Source: Solirubrobacter ginsenosidimutans
GTDB taxonomy: Bacteria; Actinomycetota; Thermoleophilia; Solirubrobacterales; Solirubrobacteraceae
NCBI RefSeq assembly: GCF_027587205.1
Contig: NZ_JAPDOD010000022.1
Coordinates: 62,001-126,000, forward strand
DNA: 64,000 nt
Direction of reading: 5' to 3'
Part shown: in pieces, positions 32,884 to 41,555 of the stretch
Layout: each line of letters starts with the position of its first letter
Position numbering within the stretch: the first letter of the stretch is position 1
The notes under the pieces: model-generated
What the model saw: the letters and a program-made list of their open reading frames with translations, nothing else
Databases searched by the model: none
What the model was told of the DNA's origin: nothing
Program-made: the position numbers and the translations under genes

Positions 32884-33213
32884 ATGGCGCGCAACGAGCG
32901 GATGGTCTATTCGAGCTCCGACGGCGACCTGCGCAAGGCCCGCGACCCGCTGTTGAAGGCGCGCAAGGCCGCCGGCGGTCGCGTGAAGGTCAAGCGCGAG
33001 ACGTCGGGGCGCCGCGGCAAGGCGGTCACGACGATCTACGACGTGCCGCTCGACGACGCGGGCCTGCGAGAGCTCTCCGGCCGCCTGAAGAAGCGCTGCG
33101 GCGTCGGCGGGTCCGTGAAGGACGGCGTGATCGAGCTGCAGGGCGACCATCGCAACGTGGTCATGGAAGTGCTGCGCGCCGACGGCTACGACGTCGTAGC
33201 CGCCGGCGGCTGA
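32884..33213 (+). CDS. SUI1/YciH-family translation factor-like protein
   Basis: A 109-residue protein with the SUI1/eIF1 fold: a basic N-terminal extension (MARNERMVYSSSDGDLRKAR), VKVKRETSGRRGKAVTTIYD, then LKKRCGVGGSVKDGVIELQG (about residues 74-93) and DHRNVVMEVL. The GVGG-S/T-K and GDH segments are the family signature. In bacteria such YciH proteins can bind the ribosome and influence initiation. It lies ten bases after the kinase gene. The family is clear; the role here is unknown. Confidence 0.92.
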   Translation: MARNERMVYSSSDGDLRKARDPLLKARKAAGGRVKVKRETSGRRGKAVTTIYDVPLDDAGLRELSGRLKKRCGVGGSVKDGVIELQGDHRNVVMEVLRADGYDVVAAGG

Positions 33214-33214
33214 A

Positions 33215-33862
33215 TCAGCGGAACGGCTTGGCGACGTCCGCGCAGATCATGTTCGCGCTGAAGCGGCTGGCGCCGCCGTTGTCGGTGAACTCGATCTGGT
33301 AGCTCGAGCGGAACGGGACGATGCCGTTGAGCGCGTCCTCGGGATCGACGGCGTTGCCACCCGCGCTGAGCGCGACGTCACCGTCGTCGCAGCTGAGGTT
33401 CACACCGCTCACGAGCACGGTCTTCCCGCCGCCCGGCCCGTTGACGAGGCCGGTCCCGACGCCGTAGAGCCGGCTCGGGATGAAGTCCTCCTCGCTCTTG
33501 CCGTCCAGCTTGTCGGCGTTGAGGCCGGAGGCCTTCCCGGCGTCCGGGTTGACGGAGATCGGGGGCTGCCCCGGGGGGACGTTGATGTCGATGCCACGCC
33601 GCGCGACGCCCGGTCCCTCGTTGACGACCTTCAGGACCGCACCGATGCCGCTGCCCTGATCGCGCCGCAGTTGCAGGACACCGCTGCTGGTCTGACCGAC
33701 GCCGCTGAGCGTCGTCGTCGCCTTCTCGATGTGGTTGTCCTGCCCGAGCTTGAACGGGTCGCCGGGCGAGGCGCCGGTCGCCGCCAGGGCGACGGTGGGG
33801 ACCGCGGTGAAGCCGAGCGCCAGTGCGATGACGGTGCGGCGATTGCGAAGGAATCGGTTCAT
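33215..33862 (-). CDS. Secreted hypothetical protein with tail-fibre-like NADKLDG segment
   Basis: A 215-residue exported protein with a signal peptide (MNRFLRNRRTVIALALGFTA, cleavage near ALAAT). The middle has KASGLNADKLDGKSEEDFIP (about 113-132). This 'NADKLDGK' stretch is common in actinobacterial surface and phage-tail-associated repeats. The last third (about 150-215) carries Cys pairs and a beta-rich end. No enzyme motif. It converges with the YciH gene, with one base between stops. Family not named; likely cell-surface. Confidence 0.65.
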   Translation of the reverse strand: MNRFLRNRRTVIALALGFTAVPTVALAATGASPGDPFKLGQDNHIEKATTTLSGVGQTSSGVLQLRRDQGSGIGAVLKVVNEGPGVARRGIDINVPPGQPPISVNPDAGKASGLNADKLDGKSEEDFIPSRLYGVGTGLVNGPGGGKTVLVSGVNLSCDDGDVALSAGGNAVDPEDALNGIVPFRSSYQIEFTDNGGASRFSANMICADVAKPFR

Positions 33863-33890
33863 GCCGGTACAGACGCCCGGCTCACGGCTC

Positions 33891-35006
33891 CTATCCGGGG
33901 GGTTCCCCCGCCGTCCCCCCGACCACCAGGGCGACGGTGAGGATCGCCGCCAGCGCGCCGACCTGCGCGACGCCCGCGACCTCCGTGCCGAGGAAGACCG
34001 TCGCGATCGACACCACCCCGGCGGCGGCCCGGACGCGGTTGCCCGGGATCCCGAACGTCCGGCGGAAGCCGAGGTCGCAGAACAGGTAGAGCGCGGTACC
34101 GAGGGCGAGCCCGATCGCGATCCATTCCTCGAGCGGGTCGTACGGGTGGCCGACCGCCTTCTTCAAACCCGCCGCGATCGCGATCACCGCGAGCAGGATC
34201 CCGAAGTGCCAGTAGCCGAACGCCGTGAGCGCGAGTTGCGCCCGGCGCTCGGGCGGCGCGGCCTCGAAGCCCTCCTCGACCGCGGTCTCGTCGCTGAAGT
34301 AGACCCACCACAGGGCGGCGTTGAGCGCGAGCCCGAGCAGCGCCACGAGCACGAGCCCGGCGTCCAGCTTGAGCCCCTCGGCGCCGACGCCGATGACGAC
34401 GATCGACTCGCCGAGGGCGACGATGACCACGAGCCCGTGACGCTCGACGAAGTGCGAGACCCCGACCACGAACCCCTCGACGCTCGTGAAGCGCGGCGTG
34501 AGCCACAGCATCACGCCCGCGAGCGCCCACAGGATCGTCTGCGCGTCGCCTTCAAGCGCGCCGCCGGCGAGCACGATGATCGCCGCGAGGAGGTTGAACG
34601 GCGCGATCCGCAGGATCGCCCGCATCTCCGCGAGCGTCGCGCCGCGGGCGTACATGCCGGCGTGCAGGACGACCACGGCGAGATAGGCGAGGCCGAAGAC
34701 GACGCCGTCGCCCTCGTAGGCGTGCGGCGCGGCGAGCGCGATGATCAAGAAGCCGCCCATCCCGCCGACCAGCAGCAGCCGGAAGCGCAGGCGGTCCGTC
34801 GTGATCGCGTTGGTCAGCCACGCGTAGCCGTCGTACATCCACCAGATCAGCAGCAGCATCACCACGACCCGCGACAGCGCCTGGAAGTCGTGGCCCTCGG
34901 CCAGGACGTCGGTCAGCTGCGTGATCGTGAAGACGAAGACGAGGTCGAAGAAGAGCTCGAGCGACGAGACGCGGACGCTGCGCGGGGCCACGGGCGGGGA
35001 GGACAC
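33891..35006 (-). CDS. Low-temperature-requirement A (LtrA)-like membrane protein
   Basis: A 371-residue multipass membrane protein starting at GTG 35006. LtrA signatures are visible: SSLELFFDLVFVFTITQLTD (about 15-34), GLVVIVALGESIVVIGVGA (about 190-208, with the ALGES motif) and several repeats of hydrophobic helices (about ten segments). DLGFRR near the end is also typical. LtrA-like proteins are of uncertain biochemical role. The frame continues upstream on the minus strand but is antisense to the DUF1989 gene, so GTG 35006 is preferred. It is divergent from DUF1989 with 21 bases between starts. Confidence 0.88.
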   Translation of the reverse strand: MSSPPVAPRSVRVSSLELFFDLVFVFTITQLTDVLAEGHDFQALSRVVVMLLLIWWMYDGYAWLTNAITTDRLRFRLLLVGGMGGFLIIALAAPHAYEGDGVVFGLAYLAVVVLHAGMYARGATLAEMRAILRIAPFNLLAAIIVLAGGALEGDAQTILWALAGVMLWLTPRFTSVEGFVVGVSHFVERHGLVVIVALGESIVVIGVGAEGLKLDAGLVLVALLGLALNAALWWVYFSDETAVEEGFEAAPPERRAQLALTAFGYWHFGILLAVIAIAAGLKKAVGHPYDPLEEWIAIGLALGTALYLFCDLGFRRTFGIPGNRVRAAAGVVSIATVFLGTEVAGVAQVGALAAILTVALVVGGTAGEPPG

Positions 35007-35027
35007 CGTGGAATCATCCCGATTCTC

Positions 35028-35612
35028 ATGGCGCTCCAACGGATTCCGGCCCGTACGGCCGTCGCGGTGCGCGTCGCGCGTGGAGAGCGGGTGCGGGTCG
35101 TCAACACCCACGGCCAGCAGGTCGTCGACACCTGGGCGTTCGTCGATCCGGCCGCGGAGTGGATGTCGATGGAGCACAGCCGGCTGCACATGGGGCGGGT
35201 GAATCCGCGCGTGGGGGACACGTTCGTCACCAACCGGCGGCGCCCGGTGCTCACGCTGATCGAGGACACCTCGGGCGGCGTCCACGACACGCTGCTCGCC
35301 GCCTGCGACATCTATCGCTACGAGCTGCTCGGCGCCGCCGGGCATGACAACTGCACCGACAACCTGCACGCCGCGCTCGGCGAGCTCGGGCTGCGCGCGC
35401 CGCTGACGCCGAGCCCGCTGAACCTGTTCGAGAACGCGCCGCCGGCGGCGGACGGGACGATCGTGATCGCCCCGCCGGTCTCGACCCCCGGCAGCCACGT
35501 CGCGCTGCGCGCCGAACTCGACCTCGTGATCGTGTTCTCGGCATGCCCTCAGGACATGGCGGCAACGAATGGGCCTGGCCCACGGGATGCGCATTTCGAG
35601 CGACTTGCGTGA
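35028..35612 (+). CDS. DUF1989 (urea carboxylase-associated) family protein
   Basis: A 194-residue soluble protein. The family pattern is present: GQQVVDTWAFVDPAAEWMSM (about 29-48), a His-containing helix EHSRLHMG, NPRVGDTFVTNRRRP, HDTLLAACDIYRYELLG, HDNCTDNL and CPQDM at the end. DUF1989 proteins are often encoded near urea carboxylase and guanidine-related genes in other bacteria; none is seen here. ATG 35028 is canonical (MALQRIPART). It precedes the aldehyde dehydrogenase with 55 bases between. Biochemical function uncertain. Confidence 0.85.
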   Translation: MALQRIPARTAVAVRVARGERVRVVNTHGQQVVDTWAFVDPAAEWMSMEHSRLHMGRVNPRVGDTFVTNRRRPVLTLIEDTSGGVHDTLLAACDIYRYELLGAAGHDNCTDNLHAALGELGLRAPLTPSPLNLFENAPPAADGTIVIAPPVSTPGSHVALRAELDLVIVFSACPQDMAATNGPGPRDAHFERLA

Positions 35613-35667
35613 CCTGCGCGGCGCATTTATTGTCGCGGCCAACAAACCCGTTTGGAAGAGGTCCTTG

Positions 35668-37119
35668 ATGCTGATCGAACAAGATGTCGTCTCCGCCGTG
35701 CCGCGCGGCGTGTGGATCGGCGGCGAATGGCGGGAGACCGGCGCGACGCTGCCGGTCGAGGACCCGTCCACGGGCGAGGTGCTGACCGAGATTGCTGACG
35801 CGTCCGCCGAGGACGCGCTGGCCGCGCTCGACGCGGCTTCGGCGGCGCAGGAGGAGTGGGCCGCGTGGGCGCCGCGCGAGCGCGGGGAGATCCTGCGCCG
35901 TTCCTACGAGGAGCTGATGGCGCGCCAGGACGAGCTCGCGCTGCTGATGACGCTCGAGATGGGCAAGCCGCTCGGCGAGTCGCGCGGGGAGATCGCCTAC
36001 GCCGCCGACTTCTTCCGCTGGTTCGCGGAGGAGTCCGTGCGCATCGACGGCCGCTTCGCCACCGCGCCCAACGGCGCCGGCCGCCTGCTGGTCATGAAGC
36101 AGCCTGTCGGGCCGTGCCTGCTGATCACGCCGTGGAACTTCCCGATGGCGATGGGCACGCGCAAGATCGGCCCGGCGGTCGCCGCGGGCTGCACGATGAT
36201 CGTCAAGCCCGCGCAGCAGACGCCGCTGTCGATGCTCGCGCTGGCCGAGATCCTCGAGCGCGCCGGCCTGCCGGCGGGCGTGCTGAACATCGTCACGTCG
36301 TCCTCCGCGAGCCGCGTGGTCGGCCCGCTGATGAACGACCCGCGCCTGCGCAAGGTCTCCTTCACGGGCTCGACCGCGGTGGGGAAGATGCTGGTCGAGC
36401 AGTCGGCGAACCAGCTGCAGCGCGTCTCGATGGAGCTCGGCGGGAACGCGCCGTTCCTGGTCTTCGAGGACGCCGACCTCGACGCCGCCGTCGACGGCGC
36501 GATGCTGGCCAAGATGCGCAACGGCGGCGAGGCCTGCACCGCCGCCAACCGCTTCCTCGTGCACGAGGCGGTCGAGGCCGAGTTCGCGAAGCGGCTTGCG
36601 GCGCGGATGGGCGCCCTCAACGTCGGCCGCGGCACCGAGCCGGGGATCGACGTCGGCCCGCTGATCAACCGCGTCGAGCGCGACAAGGTCGCCGAGCTGG
36701 TGAGCGACGCGCGTGACCTCGGCGCCTCGGCGCTCGTGGGCGGCGAGTCGATCGACGGCCCAGGCGCCTTCTACCAGCCGACGGTGCTCTCCGACGTCCC
36801 CGACGATGCGCGGGTCCTGACCGAGGAGATCTTCGGCCCGGTCGCGCCGCTGCGCACGTTCTCCTCCGAGGACGCCGCGATCACCGCGGCCAACGCGACC
36901 GAGTACGGCCTCGTCGCCTACGTCTACACGCAGGACATCAAGCGCGCGTTCCGCGTCGTCGAGCGCCTGCAGACCGGCATGGTCGGCCTCAACCAGGGGA
37001 TCGTCTCCAACGCCGCGGCGCCGTTCGGCGGCGTCAAGGCGAGCGGCATCGGCCGCGAGGGCGGCCAAGAGGGCATCGCGGAGTTCCTCGACATGAAGTA
37101 CGTCGCCATGGCAACCTGA
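35668..37119 (+). CDS. NAD(P)-dependent succinate-semialdehyde-type dehydrogenase
   Basis: A 483-residue ALDH-superfamily enzyme. It has cofactor-binding LITPWNFPMAMGTRKIGPA (about 151-169), FTGSTAVGK (about 232), catalytic Glu in MELGGNAP (about 255) and catalytic Cys in EACTAANRF (about 289). It ends with the usual FGGVKASGIGREGG. Overall it is closest in pattern to GabD-type succinate-semialdehyde dehydrogenases. ATG 35668 follows a GGAAGAGG ribosome-binding site. It is followed by the large inverted repeat. Its physiological aldehyde cannot be fixed from sequence alone. Confidence 0.88.
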   Translation: MLIEQDVVSAVPRGVWIGGEWRETGATLPVEDPSTGEVLTEIADASAEDALAALDAASAAQEEWAAWAPRERGEILRRSYEELMARQDELALLMTLEMGKPLGESRGEIAYAADFFRWFAEESVRIDGRFATAPNGAGRLLVMKQPVGPCLLITPWNFPMAMGTRKIGPAVAAGCTMIVKPAQQTPLSMLALAEILERAGLPAGVLNIVTSSSASRVVGPLMNDPRLRKVSFTGSTAVGKMLVEQSANQLQRVSMELGGNAPFLVFEDADLDAAVDGAMLAKMRNGGEACTAANRFLVHEAVEAEFAKRLAARMGALNVGRGTEPGIDVGPLINRVERDKVAELVSDARDLGASALVGGESIDGPGAFYQPTVLSDVPDDARVLTEEIFGPVAPLRTFSSEDAAITAANATEYGLVAYVYTQDIKRAFRVVERLQTGMVGLNQGIVSNAAAPFGGVKASGIGREGGQEGIAEFLDMKYVAMAT

Positions 37120-37145
37120 CCCACGGTGGACCCGAAGGGACGAAA

Positions 37146-37575
37146 GTCAACTGCGCCGGGTGGGGAGGGGGAGTGGCGCACCCTCCGGGTCTGCCTGCCG
37201 TGAGTCCGCCGCTCGGCGCGGCTCTGTTGGCCCGAAATCTCGCGCTGGGATACCGACAGTTACGGGCGTGGGCTGGTCAGTGTGTCCCGCACTCGCGCTG
37301 TCCCGGGTCGCCGTGGTCGACCGTGCGCGTTTGAGGGACGGATCGCGGGTTTCGATCAGGTTCGTACTGTTCGATGTGGCGCGCACGACTTCTTTGCTCG
37401 CCGAAACCGATCACCGAAAGGCCCGGCGGGGACGGGGGTGTCAGCACCACGCCCGTAACTGTCGGTATCCCAGCACGGCACTTCGACCCCGACAGAGCCG
37501 CGCACCGAGCGGACCCACGCCAGCCCGGGACCGGTGGCACTGCCGCTCCCCCCTCCCCCACCCGGCGCAGTTGAC
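37146..37575. repeat. Large imperfect inverted repeat (two 126-129-bp copies)
   Basis: The left copy (37146-37271) and the right copy (37447-37575) are inverted relative to each other. The outer ends share GTCAACTGCGCCGGGTGGGG and an adjoining G-rich tract. The inner ends (37245-37271 and 37447-37473) share a perfect 27-bp block. Between these, the copies are partly conserved. A spacer of about 175 bases separates them. No supported coding frame lies within. The unit occupies most of the ALDH-MBL intergenic region (37120-37669); the remaining 37576-37669 holds nothing I can identify. It could be a MITE-like element or a large RNA hairpin. Confidence 0.8.
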
Positions 37576-37669
37576 GTTCAACCCACCTAGCCCCTGCGGG
37601 ATCGTCGCCGTCATGGCGTCCGCGAGCTGCTCGGGGCGGACTTCCGGCCGGGCGACAGAGGATTTGGAC

Positions 37670-38410
37670 TCATCCGATGCTCGCGGCACGCGCCTGATCG
37701 ACGAGGGCGCGTGCGCCGCTCTTCCACGGCTCGCCGTGACCGACGAGCACGGTGCCGGCGTTCGTGTCCGCGATCGCTTCGAGGGTGGCGAGATTGCGCT
37801 CGCTGTCGGCGGTCGCCGCTCTGGCGATGATCCGCGGGCCGGTGCGCCCGGTATAGGGATCGAGCGTGACCACGGCGTCGCCGGCGATCACCACGTCGCG
37901 ATCCGGCAGATGAAAGGCGCAGTGCCCGAGCGTGTGCCCGGGCGTGGACACGACGCGCGGCGAGCCCGGAACCGCCAGGGTCCCGGCCACGTAGCGCGTG
38001 ACCTCGCGCAACGGCGGGGGAAAGAGCGCCCGGGTCCGCGCGAAGGCGAGCACGTACGGCAGCGCCCGCGGGTGGGTGGCCAGATACGGCGTGCGCGCGC
38101 GTTCGTGCCCGTACTGGCGGGGATGGCGAGTCAGCGGGACGTCGTTCTCGTGGACATGGACGGGCACGCCCAGCTCAGCGCGAGCGCGTTCGGCGAACCC
38201 GAGATGGTCGAAGTGCGCGTGGGTGAGGATCAGCGCCGCGATCTGCGACGGCTTGCGTCCCAATTCATCCAATGCCGCGTGCAGCGACGCCCACGACCCA
38301 GGAACGCCGGCATCGACGATCGTCAGCCGCTGGTCGTCCTCGATCACGTACCAGTTCGTGTGCGCGTCTTCGATCCGATGGACACCATCGGCGACGTTCA
38401 TCTGCAACAT
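37670..38410 (-). CDS. Metallo-beta-lactamase-fold hydrolase
   Basis: A 246-residue MBL-superfamily protein. Metal-binding motifs are THAHFDHLGFAERA (HxHxDH), STPGHTLGHCAFHLP, AGDAVVTLDP and VGHGEPW. ATG 38410 (MLQMNVADGVHRIED) is preferred because the domain begins there. ATG 38401 is close by; ATG 38488 would add 26 residues rich in Arg with no family match. The enzyme probably hydrolyses an ester, thioester or lactone in the cytoplasm. Substrate unknown. The gene faces the inverted repeat at its 3' end. Confidence 0.9.
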   Translation of the reverse strand: MLQMNVADGVHRIEDAHTNWYVIEDDQRLTIVDAGVPGSWASLHAALDELGRKPSQIAALILTHAHFDHLGFAERARAELGVPVHVHENDVPLTRHPRQYGHERARTPYLATHPRALPYVLAFARTRALFPPPLREVTRYVAGTLAVPGSPRVVSTPGHTLGHCAFHLPDRDVVIAGDAVVTLDPYTGRTGPRIIARAATADSERNLATLEAIADTNAGTVLVGHGEPWKSGARALVDQARAASIG

Positions 38411-38560
38411 CGGCCAGTGGTACCGGCGGCGATACGTCGCACCGGCGGTCCGGCGGAACCGTGAACACTGTCCGAAGGTCAGGGACATCCGCCCTCAGCG
38501 GATGTCGTTCAACTGACGAACCACCCCGGACGCTCATGAGCGTCGGCTAGACCCTGGCCC

Positions 38561-39127
38561 ATGTCGGGGATCGAGGTCGTCGCACTCGTCGCGTCCGCGG
38601 GCGGTCTCGACGCGCTCGGCGCGATCGTCAGCCGGTTGCCACCGGGCTATCCGGCGGCGGTGCTGGTCCAACAGCGTCTGGGTGGCAACGGCATGGCGCT
38701 CGTCGACCTCCTCGACCGCGAGACCGAGCTCGACGTCTCGTGGGTGGGGCTGCGGACGCGCCTCGAGCCGGGAAGCGTGCTGGTCTGCCCACCGGGAGCG
38801 CAGCTCGAGGTCCGCCCCGACGGGGCGTGCGCGCTGACCGCGACCCAGGGCAACGGGCTGGACCTGCCGTTCGACGCCTTGTTCTCCTCGCTCGCCCAAT
38901 CGTTCGGCGAGCGCGCGCTCGGCGTGGTCCTGACGGGCCGGTCGACCGACGCCGCGGCGGGGACCCGCGCGCTGGTCGCCGCGGGCGCGACCGTGCTGGC
39001 GCAGAGCGAGAACAGCGCCGAGCACGCGACGATGCCGCGCGCCGCGGTCGCGGCGGGCGCCGGCCCCTCACTGGGCCTCGAGGCGATCGCGCAAGCGCTG
39101 CTGGAGGCCGCTCGTCGGTCGGGATGA
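38561..39127 (+). CDS. Stand-alone CheB methylesterase-like domain lacking the catalytic His
   Basis: This 188-residue protein matches the CheB catalytic domain without a receiver domain. The Ser site is VASAGGLDAL (Ser12), the PPGAQLEV segment is present, and the Asp site is LTGRSTDAAAG (Asp130). In CheB the strand after the Ser reads VQHM with the catalytic His; here it is VQQRLGG, so the His is replaced by Gln38. The protein may therefore be inactive as a methylesterase or use another base. No chemotaxis genes are present in the window. It diverges from the MBL gene. A structural or regulatory role is possible. Confidence 0.8.
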   Translation: MSGIEVVALVASAGGLDALGAIVSRLPPGYPAAVLVQQRLGGNGMALVDLLDRETELDVSWVGLRTRLEPGSVLVCPPGAQLEVRPDGACALTATQGNGLDLPFDALFSSLAQSFGERALGVVLTGRSTDAAAGTRALVAAGATVLAQSENSAEHATMPRAAVAAGAGPSLGLEAIAQALLEAARRSG

Positions 39128-39170
39128 GCGCCAACGCGCCCGGCACTGCCGCCATTGGCGCGACGCGCGC

Positions 39171-39194
39171 GGGTTGTGACTTGCATAACAACCC
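39171..39194 (+). terminator. Hairpin after the CheB-like gene
   Basis: GGGTTGT (39171-39177) pairs with ACAACCC (39188-39194) around a 10-base loop. A small second hairpin, TTCCG (39237-39241) with CGGAA (39246-39250), follows. Both lie between convergent genes, so termination is plausible. The 187-base gap holds no supported gene. Confidence 0.4.
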
Positions 39195-39314
39195 TCATTG
39201 TTGACAGGATGAACAGGCGCCGTCTGACCAGCGGCGTTCCGTAAGCGGAAGAATCCGCGAACCCGTCGGGCCGGCGGCGCGAGCACCTGGGAAGGTCGCG
39301 TCGCCGGACCGAAC

Positions 39315-40280
39315 TCAGCGCGTCAACACGAGCTTGCCGAAGACGTCGCCCGCGGCCAGCGCCTCGAACGCCGCCCGCGCGTCCTCGAGCGGCCGCTCGC
39401 TCTCGATCACCGGGCGCACGTCGCGCTCGACGCACAGCCGCAGCAGTCGCTCGAGCTCGTCGCGCGTGCCCATCGTCGACCCCACGACGGAGAGCTGCAG
39501 GAAGAAGACGCGGTTCAGCCCGGCGGGCGGGTCGGCGCCGGACGTCGCGCCCGAGATGACGAGCGTCCCGCCTGGCTTGAGCGCCTTCAGCGAGTGATCC
39601 CACGTCGCCGCGCCGACCGTCTCGGCCACGACGTCGACGCGCTCGGGGAGTCGGGCGCCCGGCACGAAGACCGCGTCCGCGCCGAGCGAGAGCGCCCGCG
39701 CGCGCTTGGCCTCCGAACGCGAGGTCGCCCACACCCGCAGGCCCGCGGCGCGTCCGAGCACGATCAGCGCCGTCGCCACGCCGCCGCCCGCGCCCTGCAC
39801 CAGGACCGTCGAGCCGGGCACGACCGCCGCGCGGGTGAAGAGCATCCGGTACGCGGTCAACCACGCCGTCGGCAGGCAGGCCGCCTCCGCGAACGAGAGC
39901 TCCGGCGGCTTGGGCACGAGGTTGCGCCGCGGCACCGCCACCCGCTCAGCGAACGTCCCGGGGTACCGCTCCGAGAGAATCGACCGGCGCGGGTCAAGCG
40001 TCTCGTCGCCCCGCCAGGCGTCCGACGTCACGACCGAATGCACGACGACCTCGTTGCCGTCGGCGTCCACGCCCGCGGCGTCGCAGCCGAGGATCATCGG
40101 CAGCCGGTCCGCCGGCAGGCCGACCCCGCGCAGCGACCACAGGTCGTGGTGATTGAGGGAGGCGGCCCGGACCTCGACCGTCGTCCAGCCCGGCGGGACG
40201 GCCGGTTCGTCGAGCGATCCGACCACCAATCCGGCGAGCGGTTCGTCTGCGTTCGTATGCGCCACATAAACAGCGAGCAC
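39315..40280 (-). CDS. Zinc-binding-type (MDR) alcohol dehydrogenase/quinone reductase
   Basis: A 321-residue medium-chain dehydrogenase/reductase. It has SLNHHDLWSLRGVG (about 42-55), DAAGVDADGNEVVVHS (about 71-86), the nucleotide site VLVQGAGGGVATALIVLGRA (about 161-180) and GTLVISGATSG. It lacks the full structural-zinc Cys cluster of classical ADHs. A GTG at 40280 (MLAVYVAHTNADEP) is chosen, because the extra N-terminal frame lies over the divergent gene's leader. A ketone/quinone reductase role is most likely. It diverges from the glycoside hydrolase gene. Confidence 0.85.
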   Translation of the reverse strand: MLAVYVAHTNADEPLAGLVVGSLDEPAVPPGWTTVEVRAASLNHHDLWSLRGVGLPADRLPMILGCDAAGVDADGNEVVVHSVVTSDAWRGDETLDPRRSILSERYPGTFAERVAVPRRNLVPKPPELSFAEAACLPTAWLTAYRMLFTRAAVVPGSTVLVQGAGGGVATALIVLGRAAGLRVWATSRSEAKRARALSLGADAVFVPGARLPERVDVVAETVGAATWDHSLKALKPGGTLVISGATSGADPPAGLNRVFFLQLSVVGSTMGTRDELERLLRLCVERDVRPVIESERPLEDARAAFEALAAGDVFGKLVLTR

Positions 40281-40345
40281 GGCGCGAAACCTTAACCTCT
40301 TGGCGGGGTTCAGTCCCGCACACGGATGGCCGATCAAACGCACAG

Positions 40346-41464
40346 ATGCCTCGTTCCCTCCCCGCCTGCCTGAGCCTGTTCACGCTCGCGCTCGCTCTCT
40401 TCGCCCTTCCGGCGCGTGCTCACGCGTCCGCGGGAATGGAGCTCGCGCTGCAAGACGACGCCGTCTTCGTCGACCAGCGCTGGATGGAGCGCGACGTGGC
40501 GATGGACCACGCCGTCGAGCTTGGCGCGACCCGGATCCGCGTGAACGTGCTGTGGGCGCGGCTGCTCGTCGGCGACCCGGAGGCACGGCACGCCCCGCAC
40601 ACCGTCACGTACGACTTCAGCCGCATCGACGCCCTCCAGGCCGCCGCGGCCGCCCGCGGCATCAAGTTGCAGCTGACGATCGCCGGGCCCGCGCCCGCGT
40701 GGGCGACGGCGAACCACGAGGTCGGCAACTATCGCCCTGACGCGGCGAAGTTCGGCGCGTTCGTCAAGGCCGTCGTCGGCCATTTCCAGGGCCGGGTCGA
40801 CCGGTACGCGATCTGGAACGAGCCGAACTGGAACACGTGGCTGGCCCCCGGCCGGACGGCCGCGAGCCAGTACCGCATGCTCTACAGCACCGGCTACAAG
40901 GCGATCAAGGCGACCGACCCGCGGGCCAAGGTCCTGATCGGCGAGCTGGCCCCGATCGGGGGCGGGCGGGCGATCGCGCCGCTGAAGTTCCTGCGCGACG
41001 TCACCTGCTCGAAGGCCAACTACGCCGCGGCGAAGAAGTGCGCGCCGCTGAAGGCCGACGGCTTCGCCATCCACCCGTACCAGTTCACGTCCGCGCCCAC
41101 CGTGGTCTCCGGCCGCCCCGACGACGTGCCGATCAGCGCCCTGTCGCGGCTGACGACGGCGCTCGACAAGCTTGCCAAGCGCAACGCGCTACGCACGCCC
41201 ACTAAGGCCAAGATGGGCGTCTACCTGACCGAGTTCGGCTACCTGACCGAGGGCAATCGCGCGCAGAAGCCGAAGGTCCGCGCCGCCTGGCTGGCCTCCG
41301 CGTTCACGGTCGCGCGCCGCAACCCGCGCGTCAAGCAGCTCCTGCAGTACCAGCTCGTCGACCCGCCTGAAGACGAGATCTGGCACTCCGCGATCCTGCA
41401 CCGCGACGGCTCGCCACAGGCGGCCTACGCGGGCCTCGCGAAGGCCTCCGCCTCCAGCCGCTGA
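40346..41464 (+). CDS. Secreted clan GH-A glycoside hydrolase-like protein
   Basis: A 372-residue exported TIM-barrel protein. The signal peptide (about residues 1-29) ends RAHASAG. Barrel strands include GATRIRVNVLWARLL and GIKLQLTIAGPAP. The acid/base motif YAIWNEPNWNTWL (Glu about 168) and the nucleophile motif YLTEFGYLTE (Glu about 294) match the cellulase/GH39/GH5 clan. Two Cys pairs (about 217-232) may form disulfides. It probably hydrolyses a plant or microbial polysaccharide outside the cell. Specific GH family not certain. The 65-base divergent gap contains a GCGGG...CCCGC hairpin (about 40302-40318). Confidence 0.85.
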   Translation: MPRSLPACLSLFTLALALFALPARAHASAGMELALQDDAVFVDQRWMERDVAMDHAVELGATRIRVNVLWARLLVGDPEARHAPHTVTYDFSRIDALQAAAAARGIKLQLTIAGPAPAWATANHEVGNYRPDAAKFGAFVKAVVGHFQGRVDRYAIWNEPNWNTWLAPGRTAASQYRMLYSTGYKAIKATDPRAKVLIGELAPIGGGRAIAPLKFLRDVTCSKANYAAAKKCAPLKADGFAIHPYQFTSAPTVVSGRPDDVPISALSRLTTALDKLAKRNALRTPTKAKMGVYLTEFGYLTEGNRAQKPKVRAAWLASAFTVARRNPRVKQLLQYQLVDPPEDEIWHSAILHRDGSPQAAYAGLAKASASSR

Positions 41465-41555
41465 GCGCCCGCGCGCCGCACCCGCAGGCGGTAGCGCGCC
41501 GGAAGCGACAGGCGGGGTACGATCGCGGCGTCGGCGTCACACGAAGGAGGAGTTC

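Noticed and set aside
33729..35027. Plus-strand frame continuous with the DUF1989 gene
   Set aside because: It is antisense to LtrA and highly charged; the conserved protein starts at ATG 35028.
37160..37689. Small frames inside the inverted repeat (e.g. containing CRAGIPTVTGV on both strands)
   Set aside because: The matching peptides are an effect of the inverted DNA repeat; there is no ribosome-binding site or domain, and frames run into antisense of the MBL gene.
30651..40300. Shared GAAACCTTAA at about 30649 and 40286
   Set aside because: Only 10 bases match and the surrounding sequences differ; likely chance.
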